Below are positions 1 through 9,712 of a stretch of 64,000 bases of DNA, one piece after another. This stretch comes from Sphaerulina vaccinii (Eukaryota > Ascomycota > Dothideomycetes > Mycosphaerellales > Mycosphaerellaceae): the NCBI GenBank assembly GCA_022570795.1, contig JAKUDP010000010.1, positions 186,001 to 250,000 of the forward strand, written 5' to 3'. The number at the start of each line of letters is the position of its first letter. Position 1 is the first letter of the stretch. Both the position numbers and the translations under genes were made by a program. Below the pieces are notes generated by a model. The model was not told the DNA's origin, ran no database searches, and saw only the letters and a list, made by a program, of their open reading frames with translations.

Positions 1-377
1 CCGATGGCGAAGCTTTCCTCCCAGACGCCGCACCCTACGATGATCTTTTCTACAAACTCGTAGAATCTGGCGAGGCATTGACTAAGTTTCGCGATGCCTA
101 CAACATCGCTAAAGTTGAGGAGAGGAGTTCTATCAACACACTTATTGGCGTGTCGAAACACTATCAAGAGCTCATCGAGACTCAAAAGAATAAGGCCACG
201 GTTCTCACACCAAGAGAAGTCAGCAGGATCATCAAGCAAGGCTACGAAACTCTTTCAATTGAGACCAAAGATGGCTTGGAGCAGCAATCTGAGAGATATC
301 GTGAGGCCGATCATAAGGTTGCGCTGAAGAAAATTGCCAGGTTTGCGGTTGGAGATGCTGCGAATTTGGTATCATGA
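1..377 (+). CDS. 3' end of an unrecognised protein-coding gene (partial)
   Basis: An open frame enters from the left edge (first full codon at base 3) and runs to a TGA at 375-377, giving about 124 C-terminal residues. No start codon lies in a plausible place, so the gene begins outside the window. The visible part is acidic at first and then helical and rich in Lys/Glu/Gln, with segments such as LVESGEALTKFRDAYN and VLTPREVSRIIKQGYETL. I recognise no family and see no membrane segment or catalytic motif. It is convergent with the nicotinamide riboside kinase gene, whose stop lies 80 bp away. That it is coding rests on frame length and composition. Confidence 0.6.
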   Translation, partial: DGEAFLPDAAPYDDLFYKLVESGEALTKFRDAYNIAKVEERSSINTLIGVSKHYQELIETQKNKATVLTPREVSRIIKQGYETLSIETKDGLEQQSERYREADHKVALKKIARFAVGDAANLVS

Positions 378-457
378 GATAGCACTTTCAAGCCGTGCAG
401 TCGTCCAGCTCGATCTTAATCCACAAGCCCAACGGCGCTCGTGTTCACGTCCTATTA

Positions 458-1234
458 TCAATCATCCCTCGGCATAGTAAATTCCTGCAAAGCCTCCTCG
501 AGCACTTCATATGCCCACTCCAAGCACCTCGTCATGCTCCCCTGCGCGCTCTCGGGCATAACTCCAATCCCCAACTCCCTCACCACACTGTCCTTGACTT
601 TCCCCTCAACATTCCCATCCTCAAACATAAAAGCATGATCCTTGACATAATTCGGCCAGACGATCCTGTCCACGTACCCAGGTGGATCTTCCCAAAAGCC
701 TTCTAATGTCACGTACCCACTCCTCGCTTCTCTCCGCGACTTCGCAGTCTTGTAATCTGTGCGCAAGAAAAGCTTGACATCGAACGAACCTCGTATCTCA
801 GCCATGGCCTCGGAGTACAGCAGAAAACCATCACAGATCAATATGGGAGGTGCGTCTGCAAACATCCATTTCGAGGCTTTCCATTTCAGGTCTTCGATTA
901 GTGCCTTGTCAACTTCGACTTCTCCGACAGAGTTCTTGTCTTCTTTTGATGTGAAATCAGGTGGGCTCTGGCCATGTTCCCGAATGTACTCCAGAGTCGA
1001 CTTAAGGGCTGGCAAGTTTATTGATTCAAGACAGTCCCAGTCTGCAATCTTGTGTTCTGTGTGGATTGGTATTTCGTTGTCGGACTTGTAAAAGTCATCC
1101 TCATGTAGAATGAAGGCTCGTGGGAAGATGTCTCGCAGTAACCGGGATAATGTTGTTTTGCCTGAAGACGAGCAACCCGAGATTCCGATGAGGAGGGCTT
1201 TAGTGTCTTCTTTTCGTCTCGATTGAGGAGGCAT
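458..1234 (-). CDS. NRK1: Nicotinamide riboside kinase
   Basis: Predicted to phosphorylate nicotinamide riboside to NMN in the NAD+ salvage pathway, probably in the cytosol. The 258-residue protein starts at an ATG at 1234. The open frame extends further upstream, but that part is unlike the family and the ATG is followed directly by the kinase fold. Walker A is GCSSSGKTT near residues 20-28. An HEDDFYKSD segment follows, then a DWD motif, the strand ILICDGFLLY, and a lid/substrate segment DPPGYVDRIVWPNYV that closely matches eukaryotic NRK proteins. It appears intronless. Human NRK1 is about 200 residues, and the extra length here lies in a central acidic insert around residues 90-125. It diverges from the KH-domain gene with 295 bp between start codons, a likely shared promoter. 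A uridine-kinase-like paralogue is the main alternative, but the lid motif favours NRK. Confidence 0.9.
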   Translation of the reverse strand: MPPQSRRKEDTKALLIGISGCSSSGKTTLSRLLRDIFPRAFILHEDDFYKSDNEIPIHTEHKIADWDCLESINLPALKSTLEYIREHGQSPPDFTSKEDKNSVGEVEVDKALIEDLKWKASKWMFADAPPILICDGFLLYSEAMAEIRGSFDVKLFLRTDYKTAKSRREARSGYVTLEGFWEDPPGYVDRIVWPNYVKDHAFMFEDGNVEGKVKDSVVRELGIGVMPESAQGSMTRCLEWAYEVLEEALQEFTMPRDD

Positions 1235-1529
1235 GTCTGTTGTCGTGTGATGTTGTTGATCGAGAAGTGAAGGAGAGCTAATAAGTATATATTGGCAAGT
1301 GAAGAAGTGGCGCCTGAGGTTGATCGGCTCGCGGCTGCCATTTCCGCAAGCTTCTCCTTCCTGCCATCTCCCATCTCTCTTTCCAACTTCTTCATACGTC
1401 TCCACCAACACATTTCCATTGCGACTTAACCTCGACTTCTAACACTCGACATTGTCTACTCGTCGCCATCGATACGAGAGTAACACAAATTGCGCATCGC
1501 GTCCAGCTCCACCGACACCTCGTGCCAAC

Positions 1530-3344
1530 ATGGCGCAACAAGCAGCCCCCGACATCTCCCAAATTCTCGCGGCATTGGGTTCGTATTCTGCTAATGCGCA
1601 TGACATGACAACACTCCCTGACAGATCTGTAGCTCAAGGGCAACCAGCCGGCGCGCCAGCTCCACCAACACCACAACATCTTCCTCCTCACCAACCCCCA
1701 CAAGGATATGGTCCTCCCCCAGGAGTGATGCCAGTCCAGCCACCGAGTGCACCTCCGCAGCAGGCTTACTTACCTCAGCCCTCAAAGACTGGTAGCGTGG
1801 ATCTCAGCCAGATCAGACCAGTCAACAGCGGTTCTGTCAGCATCGCAGATGCCATTGCGAAGGCGCGCAACATTGCTTCAACTCAGGGCCTTTCCTCCTA
1901 CGACCCGCGCCAACAGTCAGCGGCACCACGCGAGGACCCTCGTCTCGCAAATCGTGGTGGCTATCAGCAATCGCGATCGAGATCACGCTCTCCACCTCGA
2001 CGCGACAACTACAACGCGAATCCCTACCGTGACGAGCGTCGAGAAGATCCACGAAGAGGCAACTACCGACGCTCTCCTAGTCAGGAACGAGGCGGTGGTG
2101 GTTATGCTGGCGGTAGAGATGACAGACGCGGTGGAGGTCGTGCAGGAGGCGATGGCACCGAATCTGAGACCATTCGGGTGAAGTCTGGCCTGGTCGGACT
2201 CATAATAGGGCGCAATGGCGAGAATCTTCGAAAGGTCGAGGCTGACAGTGGCGCGAGGGTGCAATTCGTCCAGGCGAAGGACTCACATGTTGCCGAACGC
2301 CAGTGCACCATATCCGGATCGACGCGCTCCAGAGAGGCCGCGAAGAATGCTATTTTCCAGATAATCGAGGAGAACGGCGGCACTCCCGTCGCGCAGGAGA
2401 AAGGTGCTTACACAGCAGGTATGCCAGGTCGTGCTAAGGTCAACCTTCCAGCGCTACGTGATGGCGAGGCAAGCACCCAACTCATGGTTCCTGACAAGAC
2501 CGTTGGTCTGATCATCGGACGTGGAGGCGAGACTATTAAGGACCTTCAGGAGAAGAGTGGCTGCCACGTCAACATTGTGGGCGAGAACAAGAGTGTGAAC
2601 GGACTGCGACCGATCAACCTCATCGGCAGCGAGCGCGCTACTGCTTTGGCCAAGGAGCTCATTCTTGATATCGTCGAGAGTGACAGTCGTGGCGGAGGCG
2701 GATCCGGTGCTAACGCTGCCCCACCTCGCGACCGTGGCTACGAACAGGATCGTGGTAACCAACGCAATGGCGGCGGTGGTGGACGAGGCGGCGGTGGTGG
2801 CGGCGAAGTCTTCGAGAAAACGATCCGAGTCCCATCGGAATCAGTTGGTATGATCATCGGCAAAGGTGGTGAGACCATCAAGGATATGCAGCGCACCAGT
2901 GGCTGCAAGATCAACGTGAATCAGCCGCAGCCGCCGGACATTGAACGCAGCATAGACCTAGCAGGTGATGCTCGTGCCATGGCAGAGGCTGAGCGCATCA
3001 TCTGGGAGAAGGTCGAAACTGTACGCCAACGTGATGCCGCAGGTGGCCGCGGCGGGAAAGGTGGCGGAGGAGGAGGACGTGACCAAGGACCACCACGTGG
3101 TGGCTACGATCCATACTCACAAGGTCCGCAAGCTGCACCGGCCGTGCCCAGCTACGGCGGACAGTATAATGCACCAGCACCACAGATGCCACCCCAGGTT
3201 CCGGCATTCCAGATGCCATCCGTGCAACAGCAGCAACAGCAGCCTGCGCAGACTGGCGATCCTAACGCTTACGCGGCATGGTATGCTCAGTGGTATGCTT
3301 CGCAGATGCAGAATGCTGGTGGTGCTGCTCCCGGAGCGCAGTGA
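1530..3344 (+). CDS. Triple KH-domain RNA-binding protein (FUBP/KSRP-like)
   Basis: This is a single-exon, 604-residue protein. The ATG at 1530 is preferred over the open frame upstream, which lacks an ATG. The order is: a Pro/Gln-rich N-terminus; an Arg-Ser tract (SRSRSRSPPRR) near residues 150-160; KH1 with GLIIGRNGE near 223; KH2 with GLIIGRGGE near 326; and KH3 with GMIIGKGGE near 440. Glycine/RGG-rich linkers precede and separate the domains. A Gln-rich tail ends with a tyrosine/tryptophan repeat (AYAAWYAQWYAS, near 581-592) like the C-terminal repeats of far-upstream-element-binding proteins. All three GXXG loops are intact, so RNA or single-stranded DNA binding is expected. A role in mRNA processing or stability is inference from the family. 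The same architecture could be annotated as a splicing factor. The exact orthologue name is uncertain. Confidence 0.85.
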   Translation: MAQQAAPDISQILAALGSYSANAHDMTTLPDRSVAQGQPAGAPAPPTPQHLPPHQPPQGYGPPPGVMPVQPPSAPPQQAYLPQPSKTGSVDLSQIRPVNSGSVSIADAIAKARNIASTQGLSSYDPRQQSAAPREDPRLANRGGYQQSRSRSRSPPRRDNYNANPYRDERREDPRRGNYRRSPSQERGGGGYAGGRDDRRGGGRAGGDGTESETIRVKSGLVGLIIGRNGENLRKVEADSGARVQFVQAKDSHVAERQCTISGSTRSREAAKNAIFQIIEENGGTPVAQEKGAYTAGMPGRAKVNLPALRDGEASTQLMVPDKTVGLIIGRGGETIKDLQEKSGCHVNIVGENKSVNGLRPINLIGSERATALAKELILDIVESDSRGGGGSGANAAPPRDRGYEQDRGNQRNGGGGGRGGGGGGEVFEKTIRVPSESVGMIIGKGGETIKDMQRTSGCKINVNQPQPPDIERSIDLAGDARAMAEAERIIWEKVETVRQRDAAGGRGGKGGGGGGRDQGPPRGGYDPYSQGPQAAPAVPSYGGQYNAPAPQMPPQVPAFQMPSVQQQQQQPAQTGDPNAYAAWYAQWYASQMQNAGGAAPGAQ

Positions 3345-4801
3345 TTCGTTGAGCGAAGTGCTCGTGACGATGATGAGATGACTACCGTGATCGGATCGCC
3401 GTCGACTCATGGTTCCCACACTGCGGTCAGCAGTTGACTGATCTTTTCACGATGATACCCGTCTTGGTAACGCGTGCGCATGAAGTTGCCCGTCGTTCGA
3501 ACATGCCTGTGCTACCGGAACATGATGCGCCTGTCGTACGCTGAAAGTCATTCGCCCGGTGCTTCACAATCAAAAATGGCTACTGGTGATGAATGGTCGC
3601 TGTCTACTGAAGCTTAACGGATCATGATATCTGCTATGGTACGCCTTGTTTCTGGCGCTCGTATGTGGTGAAGCGCACAACCTTCGACCTCTACTCTCAT
3701 GCATTGATGCTGATGGAGCCTCGTCAAAGTGACTTGAGGCTGGCACTACTATCGTCTCCACTGGTGCGAAGAAAATCTCCCGGCATGAGATGAGTACCTC
3801 AAAGCCCGTCTGCTCGCGTGGAACTTCTTGTAATTACCCGATTATGGCATGGAGTCGCGATGATACTCGGGACTGAGACTGTCATGATGGACAGTCGAGC
3901 TCCATTAGTGAGACGTTAAAAGTCCTCTCACTTTCGATAATGGCATTGGTGTACTATATGCAATGCAACAGAAATGCAAACTTCACTATGATTCCTTCTC
4001 TCCTTTCGTAACGTACTCCTGTCACCTCCGCACTGAAAACCATCTCCATCGCAGATCGGTATGTTCCTTAGGGTTAGCTATCCCGGGCTAGGCACGACGA
4101 CGACGAAAATGTCGACGGAACGCGTCAAGCATACTCTCGATCGCAAGACAGGGACTTCGAAGTAATGTATGGGGATCTTGGAGTTGCAACATAAGGATTC
4201 CAAGTGTCAGTATCGAAAAGTTCGAATTAACGTCATTTTGGAAATATGCCATACTTGGGATGATAGACTGCCAGCAATGACGAAGATAGGTCATCTCCAG
4301 GCTTGGATACATCATATGACAAACTCGGACGTATGAGAGAAGAAGTAATCGGTTCGTACGGCATAGCTAGAGTCGCAGTCCCTGATGTCATGTCTCACGA
4401 CTGTCGGCGATCATTGATGTTGGAGACTTGATAATTTTGATCTCTGTCGTAGCGGGCTAAGCTCCGGCTCAGAGTCGTGAAGCAACGAACAAATGTAGAG
4501 ATGCTTGCACTGAGGACCATATCGTCCATCGAACGAGTCATTCGGCCAGTCTGCTCATCATCGTACCCGACATGGCGTCTGATGCCTTGATTTTACTGAT
4601 TGGAGTGTTCTGAATAATGTGATGAGTCCCCTTGGTCGTAAAGCCAAGAAAAGTGAAGGATGAGAAGAGGTTGCCGCAGCAACAGCCGTTTTCGCTGCGG
4701 CAAGAGCCGAAAGACGCGCCGAGGACGTGACTTCGTCCTTTCCAACCTGAACAATCACCAAAGCCTGTGGGACGCCAACATCCTCCACCAGCGCATCTCT
4801 A
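3345..4801. other. Intergenic stretch between KH gene and MPS1
   Basis: About 1.46 kb without a convincing gene. The short frames on both strands lack recognisable protein features or are antisense to the start of MPS1. The first few hundred bases are probably the 3' untranslated region of the KH gene and the last few hundred the MPS1 promoter. I see no tRNA, repeat or transposon remnant. Confidence 0.5.
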
Positions 4802-7150
4802 ATGGCTGCTGTTGCGCATCCTTCACGACCAGCTCTTCGCAGGAACTCGCCATTGTCTGGATTTGGACCCGACGGCTTTTCTGCGGACGCGCCTATGATC
4901 AAGCGCATTGATGTTGGAGACGATAGCGATTCAGATGACGAGCCACCACCTGCTATCACATTCTCCAAGGTGACACAGGCACTGTTGGCAGATGCAGGTG
5001 TGCCACATTCTCCACCGCGGCAGGCGCAAGCTGGTGTGATGCCACGCTTCAACAGATCAACAAGTGCTGGAACAGCTGGACTGGATACTCCTAGTAGGGT
5101 GCCAGGACTCAAGATTGTGCGGCGCAGTTCTCCGCCCAGCAGTCACGACCAGAAGGATCGGAACACTCCACTGCGAGTTGTGCATCTCGGCGCGAAAGGA
5201 CCAGCTTCCGCGAAACGATCTATCAGCATATCAGGACCATATCCGCATCATGCTACGAAACGAGATCCCACACCAGAGACGAACAGCAGATCGGAGACTG
5301 CGACACCAGCTCCAGCACCTCCAGGATCAACACGAGTCAAACGCGCACCCATGACTGGATTGTTCCTGAAAAGTGGCCCAATTCGACGAGGCTTCTCTCG
5401 ATCGAATGACAGCGACCAAGCCAATGATGAAGCACCACAAGGATCCTCATCTCAACCGAGCGCTTCTTCATACACGCCGCAAGATAACTCACGACCTCCA
5501 TCGCGCCAGAGAAGTCGGGAACCACTGCAGAATCGTCATCAACGTGCTCCAAGCGCTTCTTCGTACACGCCGCAAGATAATTCACGACCTCCATCGCGCC
5601 AGAGAAGTCGGGAACCACTGCAGAATAGTCATCAACGTGCTCCGAGCGCTTCTTCGTACACACCGCAAGATGCCTCAAGACCTCCATCGCGCCAGAGAAG
5701 TCGGGAACCATTGCAAAATAGTCATCAACGTGCTCCGAGTTATGCTCGTGCCAACTACCGATATGATGCTCCTAAAATACACACTGATGCATACGAGGAC
5801 CAAGAGAATTTGCCGCCGCCCACCTTCAAACGCGATAAAGACCAGGAGTTCAAGTACCTCGGAAAGCCTTCCACGTCAGTATTGTCAGACGATGAGAAGC
5901 CAAACCGTCGACATGTCGATGAAACTCCAGTTCTTGTGTCCCAGCAGGAGCCACGCCGAGCGTTAGGTGCCATTAGTGGTAACACACCTCATCGAGCAGC
6001 TCCCGCGCCTCCGCCAAAGATGAGTGTGCTCGACGCTGCTACTTCCAGGGCTGGCGCCAGCACAACCAAGACTCGCAAGAAGCGCACACACATTGTGGTC
6101 AAGGGCAAGATCTTCACGCAGATGGGTAGGATCGGTAAGGGCGGCTCTAGCGAGGTTTACTGTGTGATGGCAGAGAACTATAAGACCTTTGCGTTGAAGC
6201 GCGTGAAGCTTGATGACTGTGACGAGCCGGCTGTACGAGGATACAAAGGCGAGATCGACCTGCTGAAAAAGCTGACCGATGTCGAGCGCGTGGTCCGGCT
6301 CTACGACTGGGAACTGAACGACGATAAGAAGGAGCTTCTTGTCCTGATGGAGAAAGGAGATACCGACTTCAACCGCATTTTGACACTTCGACTTAACGGC
6401 ACAGATGCTCGATTTGATAGTGTCTTCACAAGATACCACTGGAAGGAGATGCTGGAGTGCGTCCAGGCTGTACACGACTACGACATTGTCCACTCGGATC
6501 TGAAACCTGCAAACTTTCTGCTAGTACAAGGACGACTCAAATTGATCGACTTCGGCATAGCGAATGCCATCGACACGGACAACACAGTCAATGTTCACAG
6601 AGACTCCCACGTCGGAACGCCCAACTATATGTCACCTGAGAGCATCACTGACACCAATGCTACTGGGAGAGATGATGCTGGACGACCATTGAAGAAAGAC
6701 ATGCGAATCGGCAAAGCCTCTGACGTCTGGAGTCTAGGCTGCATCTTGTACCAAATGGCATATGGACGACCACCTTTTGCACACATTGGGAATCAAATCT
6801 CTCGAATCATGGCGATTACGAATCCTAGGCATATTATCGAGTTTCCAGAACTGGGAGTTGGTGATGCACGCATACCGTCGACGTTGCGAGGCATTTTGAG
6901 AAGATGCTTAAATCGTGATCCTGAGAAAAGACCTCTGATCAAGGATATGCTGAGTGATTCAGATGTGTATCTCAATCCTGAAGGAATGAGCAACGCTGTT
7001 CTTATGGACGAGGCTTTGCTTGGGCAGATTCTAAATAAGGTCCTGGATCGTTGTAGGGATCCCGATAGGGGTATTCCAAGTCATGATGAGGCTCAGATAT
7101 ATCCGAAGAGTTTCATGACAAAAATCAGGGAGATGCAGGAGGGGAGGTGA
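4802..7150 (+). CDS. MPS1: MPS1/TTK-type spindle checkpoint protein kinase
   Basis: Dual-specificity kinase of the Mps1/TTK/Mph1 family, which acts at kinetochores in the spindle assembly checkpoint and, in yeasts, in spindle-pole duplication. The gene is intronless and encodes 782 residues. Residues 1-430 are low-complexity and Ser/Pro/Arg-rich, including three tandem 31-residue repeats near 220-312. The kinase domain follows (about 436-730): glycine loop GKGGSSEVY, catalytic Lys in FALKRVKL, catalytic loop HSDLKPANF (His-Ser-Asp, as is usual in this family), DFGIA, a TPNYMSPE activation-segment end, and DVWSLGCILYQMAYG. The HSDLKPANF and GTPNYMSPE motifs are strongly diagnostic of Mps1. The start is the first ATG of the frame. 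An N-terminal TPR-like region cannot be confirmed by eye. Confidence 0.93.
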   Translation: MAAVAHPSRPALRRNSPLSGFGPDGFSADAPMIKRIDVGDDSDSDDEPPPAITFSKVTQALLADAGVPHSPPRQAQAGVMPRFNRSTSAGTAGLDTPSRVPGLKIVRRSSPPSSHDQKDRNTPLRVVHLGAKGPASAKRSISISGPYPHHATKRDPTPETNSRSETATPAPAPPGSTRVKRAPMTGLFLKSGPIRRGFSRSNDSDQANDEAPQGSSSQPSASSYTPQDNSRPPSRQRSREPLQNRHQRAPSASSYTPQDNSRPPSRQRSREPLQNSHQRAPSASSYTPQDASRPPSRQRSREPLQNSHQRAPSYARANYRYDAPKIHTDAYEDQENLPPPTFKRDKDQEFKYLGKPSTSVLSDDEKPNRRHVDETPVLVSQQEPRRALGAISGNTPHRAAPAPPPKMSVLDAATSRAGASTTKTRKKRTHIVVKGKIFTQMGRIGKGGSSEVYCVMAENYKTFALKRVKLDDCDEPAVRGYKGEIDLLKKLTDVERVVRLYDWELNDDKKELLVLMEKGDTDFNRILTLRLNGTDARFDSVFTRYHWKEMLECVQAVHDYDIVHSDLKPANFLLVQGRLKLIDFGIANAIDTDNTVNVHRDSHVGTPNYMSPESITDTNATGRDDAGRPLKKDMRIGKASDVWSLGCILYQMAYGRPPFAHIGNQISRIMAITNPRHIIEFPELGVGDARIPSTLRGILRRCLNRDPEKRPLIKDMLSDSDVYLNPEGMSNAVLMDEALLGQILNKVLDRCRDPDRGIPSHDEAQIYPKSFMTKIREMQEGR
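5459..5737 (+). repeat. Three in-frame 93-bp tandem repeats inside MPS1
   Basis: Units at 5459-5551, 5552-5644 and 5645-5737 encode nearly identical 31-residue blocks beginning SASSYTPQD and ending NSHQRAP, with SRPPSRQRSREPLQ in the middle. The copies differ at only a few bases (for example NRHQ versus NSHQ, and DNS versus DAS), so the duplication is recent or kept homogeneous. The blocks lie in the disordered N-terminal region before the kinase domain and are rich in Ser/Thr-Pro and Arg-Ser sites that could be phosphorylated; the latter is inference. Confidence 0.95.
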
Positions 7151-7651
7151 CAGTAGGGTTTGTGTGACGGAAGCATTCTTTGGGAGGTCACCAGAACCCT
7201 TTTCATGACTATTGGTCGACCAGCGCATGTGTTTGGGATATCATTTTGTTTTCCTTTTGACTTTGGATAGACCATGACCGAAAATAGCGCAGGAGCTTGT
7301 GGAGTTGGTTGGATACTAGATTCAGTACCTATGTCGAAACCGAGAGCACAGGGTTTCATCCTCATCTTTGTATACACATGTGTTTCTTGTCAGTTGTTTG
7401 CTCGTCGAACGCTTCGCGCGACCTTTCACTAGCGCGAGGAAGCCGAGTGAAGCCAGCCGAGTCGAAGAACCTGACATCGATAATCACAAAGAGAAACTCG
7501 CTGTTCTCTGCTATTCTGCGATAGCTATACCGATATAAAACGCAACACTTTCAGACCTCCTGCTCTCAGTAGACAGTAATCACCTTCTGTACCAAAGTTC
7601 CATCCACAAAGACCGCCACATCGGCTTTCCCTCTTCGCTCGTCCTGAATGC
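7151..7651. other. Convergent intergenic region
   Basis: About 500 bp between the MPS1 stop and the stop of the next minus-strand gene. It presumably holds the two 3' untranslated regions. Short frames here have no recognisable content, and I see no structural RNA or repeat. Confidence 0.45.
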
Positions 7652-8230
7652 CTACTTCCTTCGAGCCAGCCTCCTCAAATAGCAATCCGCACATAGCCGC
7701 ATCTCCCTGCTCCTCTCCCTTTCCACCATTTCTGAAAAAGCATTCTTTCCACCATAGCGATACACTCCTACTCCTTGCTTTATAGGCTCGCCGTTGATTT
7801 TGTAGTCGCAAGGCTTGCCGATACATTCCCAGGCGTTCCTGCATAGGTACTCCTCGCCGGTACCCGGATGAGTTCTTGAAAATGGCACTGGCAAGGTGCG
7901 CCAGGTGGGCCATTGCACCCCACGGGCGAGTTTTCTAGCGACAGCTCTTGGTTCGGATTCGAGGGAAATTCGTGGCAGAGCATAGCTCTCGTTGGCAGGG
8001 ATGTCGAGCTGACGTGGAGATGGAACAGATGGTCGCTTCCCTTTAGATGTAGGCACGCCATTTTCATCTAGGGTCATGCTACTTCCGTCAGAGCTCGATG
8101 GTGGAGGGGTCAGAATCGTTGATTTGGTCTCCAGTACAGAATCAGCAGCCGTGGCATTGAGAGTCTTCTGATCATCATCTGGAGTCGGACCAGATCGGAG
8201 GACTGAGACATCTTGGGGTTCGGAAGACAT
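7652..8230 (-). CDS. Hypothetical protein with C-terminal Cys cluster
   Basis: The frame gives 192 residues from an ATG at 8230. It stays open for 84 more codons upstream but has no ATG there, so the shorter start is used. The first half is Ser/Thr/Pro-rich and probably disordered. The second half looks folded: WPTWRTLPVPFSRTHPGTGEEYLC, interrupted here by cysteines at CRNAWECIGKPC and a final CADCYLRRL. The spacing of five cysteines suggests a small metal-binding or disulfide-stabilised module, but I do not recognise the family. The protein is conserved-looking rather than random, because the Cys/Trp/Gly-rich half has a typical globular composition. The stop immediately follows a basic RRLARRK tail. 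A different C-terminus by splicing was considered, but no intron of workable size was found. Confidence 0.6.
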   Translation of the reverse strand: MSSEPQDVSVLRSGPTPDDDQKTLNATAADSVLETKSTILTPPPSSSDGSSMTLDENGVPTSKGKRPSVPSPRQLDIPANESYALPRISLESEPRAVARKLARGVQWPTWRTLPVPFSRTHPGTGEEYLCRNAWECIGKPCDYKINGEPIKQGVGVYRYGGKNAFSEMVERERSREMRLCADCYLRRLARRK

Positions 8231-8326
8231 GGTGCTGTTGATGAAGGCGTGGTATGTTGTTGTCGACGTATCAGAGTGGTGAAACTGCTGCTTTTGGCTG
8301 GGTACTTGAATGGATCGACGAGTATT

Positions 8327-8395
8327 GATGTTGCGAGTGTCAATGCCGCGAGTGTCAATGCCGCGAGTGTTGATACTGCGAGTGTTGATGTTGAG
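8327..8395 (-). repeat. 15-bp tandem repeat upstream of the Cys-cluster gene
   Basis: Roughly four and a half copies of a 15-bp unit containing the core GCGAGTGT (plus strand) lie about 100 bp upstream of the preferred start codon at 8230. On the minus strand they are in frame and would encode alternating Asn/Asp-Thr-Arg-Gly-Ile pentads if translation began upstream. Because no ATG exists upstream, I regard this as a promoter or leader minisatellite. Confidence 0.8.
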
Positions 8396-8613
8396 CGTCG
8401 ATTCGAAGGGCAAGGAAGGAAAACATCGAAGCCCAGTACCATGAAGGACAAACGTCGAGAAGGCACGTCGGGTGACGACCACCGTTTGCAGGAGCTGGTC
8501 TGGGAAGTGGCATATGAACGTACCTCCAGATGTTCTCCCACCAACGCCATCACCAACGCCTCGCTAGCTGTAACGCACGCCATCATTCATCATTCAATCA
8601 CGAGCCACGCTCC

Positions 8614-9324
8614 TCATGCCGCAATAGGCGCATGCTCTTCTCTCGCAGCTCTCGCCAGCCGTCTTGCCTTCTGCCTCTCTTCGGGCGTCTCAGCAGGAGC
8701 GTCGGGCATCTCTCCTGCCGTGATCCTGGGTGCATCAGGCATACTGGGCACGCCCTGTGCCTGTTGAGCCTCCCTCTCCATAGCCTCAAGTTCATCCTCT
8801 ACAGCATCCTCGTCTTCGTTGGACATCTTTCCAGCGAGCATATCACTGATCTCCTGTTGTCCAGCCACATTAGCACGTCTCCGTCCTCACACCTCCCCCT
8901 GGCAGCTTGGACTCACCTCCTGATACGCTCTCGCTTCTTCACTCTCCCCCAGTATCATCTCAACCTTTTCCAACCCGCCAATCTCCTTGTTGATCTCCTT
9001 CAGCACGGCCGTACCCTGCTGTAGGCCAAACAACACATCTTTCTGCACCAGTGCGAACTCCACATCACTCGTCAAAGCCTGCAGTTGCGCCAACTGCTGA
9101 TCAGTCTTTGCCAGCAGACTCTCTTGGTACTTCTTCCTTCGCAGTGCCAAGAGAGCTTTCTGCTTGTTACCTTGCTTGAGGCATTCTCGAGCAATTTCCG
9201 TCTCTCGCGTTGTTATGGTTGTGACACGCTTCTGGTATTGATGGAGTTTGTCGCGTTGGATCTTAAGGTCGAGGATAGCACGATCTTGGGAGGAGACGCG
9301 ATTCTTGCTGGAAGCGTTGCCCAT
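8614..9324 (-). CDS. VPS20: ESCRT-III subunit Vps20 (CHMP6)
   Basis: Charged multivesicular body protein that nucleates ESCRT-III assembly on endosomes downstream of ESCRT-II. Two exons: 8917-9324 and 8614-8853, joined in phase 0 across a 63-nt intron (donor GTGAGT, GCTAAT branch site, acceptor CAG), giving 215 residues. The protein begins MGNASS, a classical N-myristoylation signal as in CHMP6. A basic Snf7-type helical core (DLKIQRDKLHQYQKR, then ALRRKKYQE) is followed by an acidic second half. The spliced junction reads AYQEEISDMLAG followed by NEDEDAVEDELEAM, the hallmark of CHMP6/Vps20 after the Snf7 core. Length is close to human CHMP6 (about 200). The gene diverges from RIX7, with 388 bp between start codons. 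Confidence 0.93.
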
Positions 9325-9712
9325 GGTCTACAGCCATGAGTCTCGACGAGGAGTATAGTATAATGCTATCTACAATTGCTGTCTCTATCATCACATCCTG
9401 GTCGTGTGCTCGGCAAGTATCGGCGACGTCACAGATAAGATAAGATCATGCACCTTAGCGAGCTCAGTCCCAGAGAAATGTTACCAACAATGCCCCTCCG
9501 GCCTTTGATGGGAGGACCGATGTCCTGTAAAGCTACCAAACGTATAGAGACTGAGTCCCTGTGTACTGTATTGATGGTAGAGTGGTGGAGCTACAGGCAG
9601 AAATCGACGTGTTGTCTGTTAAGTCCGCCAAGTCCGCATACAGCTAAATTTCTTTGACTTCAAACCGACGACAACTTCACGAATCATCAAGCCCATATTT
9701 TCAGAGCAGATC
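9325..9712. promoter_or_regulatory. Shared VPS20/RIX7 promoter with GATA and CRE-like motifs
   Basis: The 388 bp between the divergent start codons of VPS20 and RIX7 contain two overlapping GATAAG motifs (9434-9439 and 9439-9444). Just beside them is CGACGTCA (9424-9431), one base off the cAMP-response-element octamer. Function is inference: such short motifs occur often by chance, but the two sites are adjacent. No gene is seen in the region. Confidence 0.35.

Noticed and set aside
1235..1411. 59-residue N-terminal extension of the NRK gene
   Set aside because: Upstream of a good ATG and not kinase-like; would also use up the divergent promoter.
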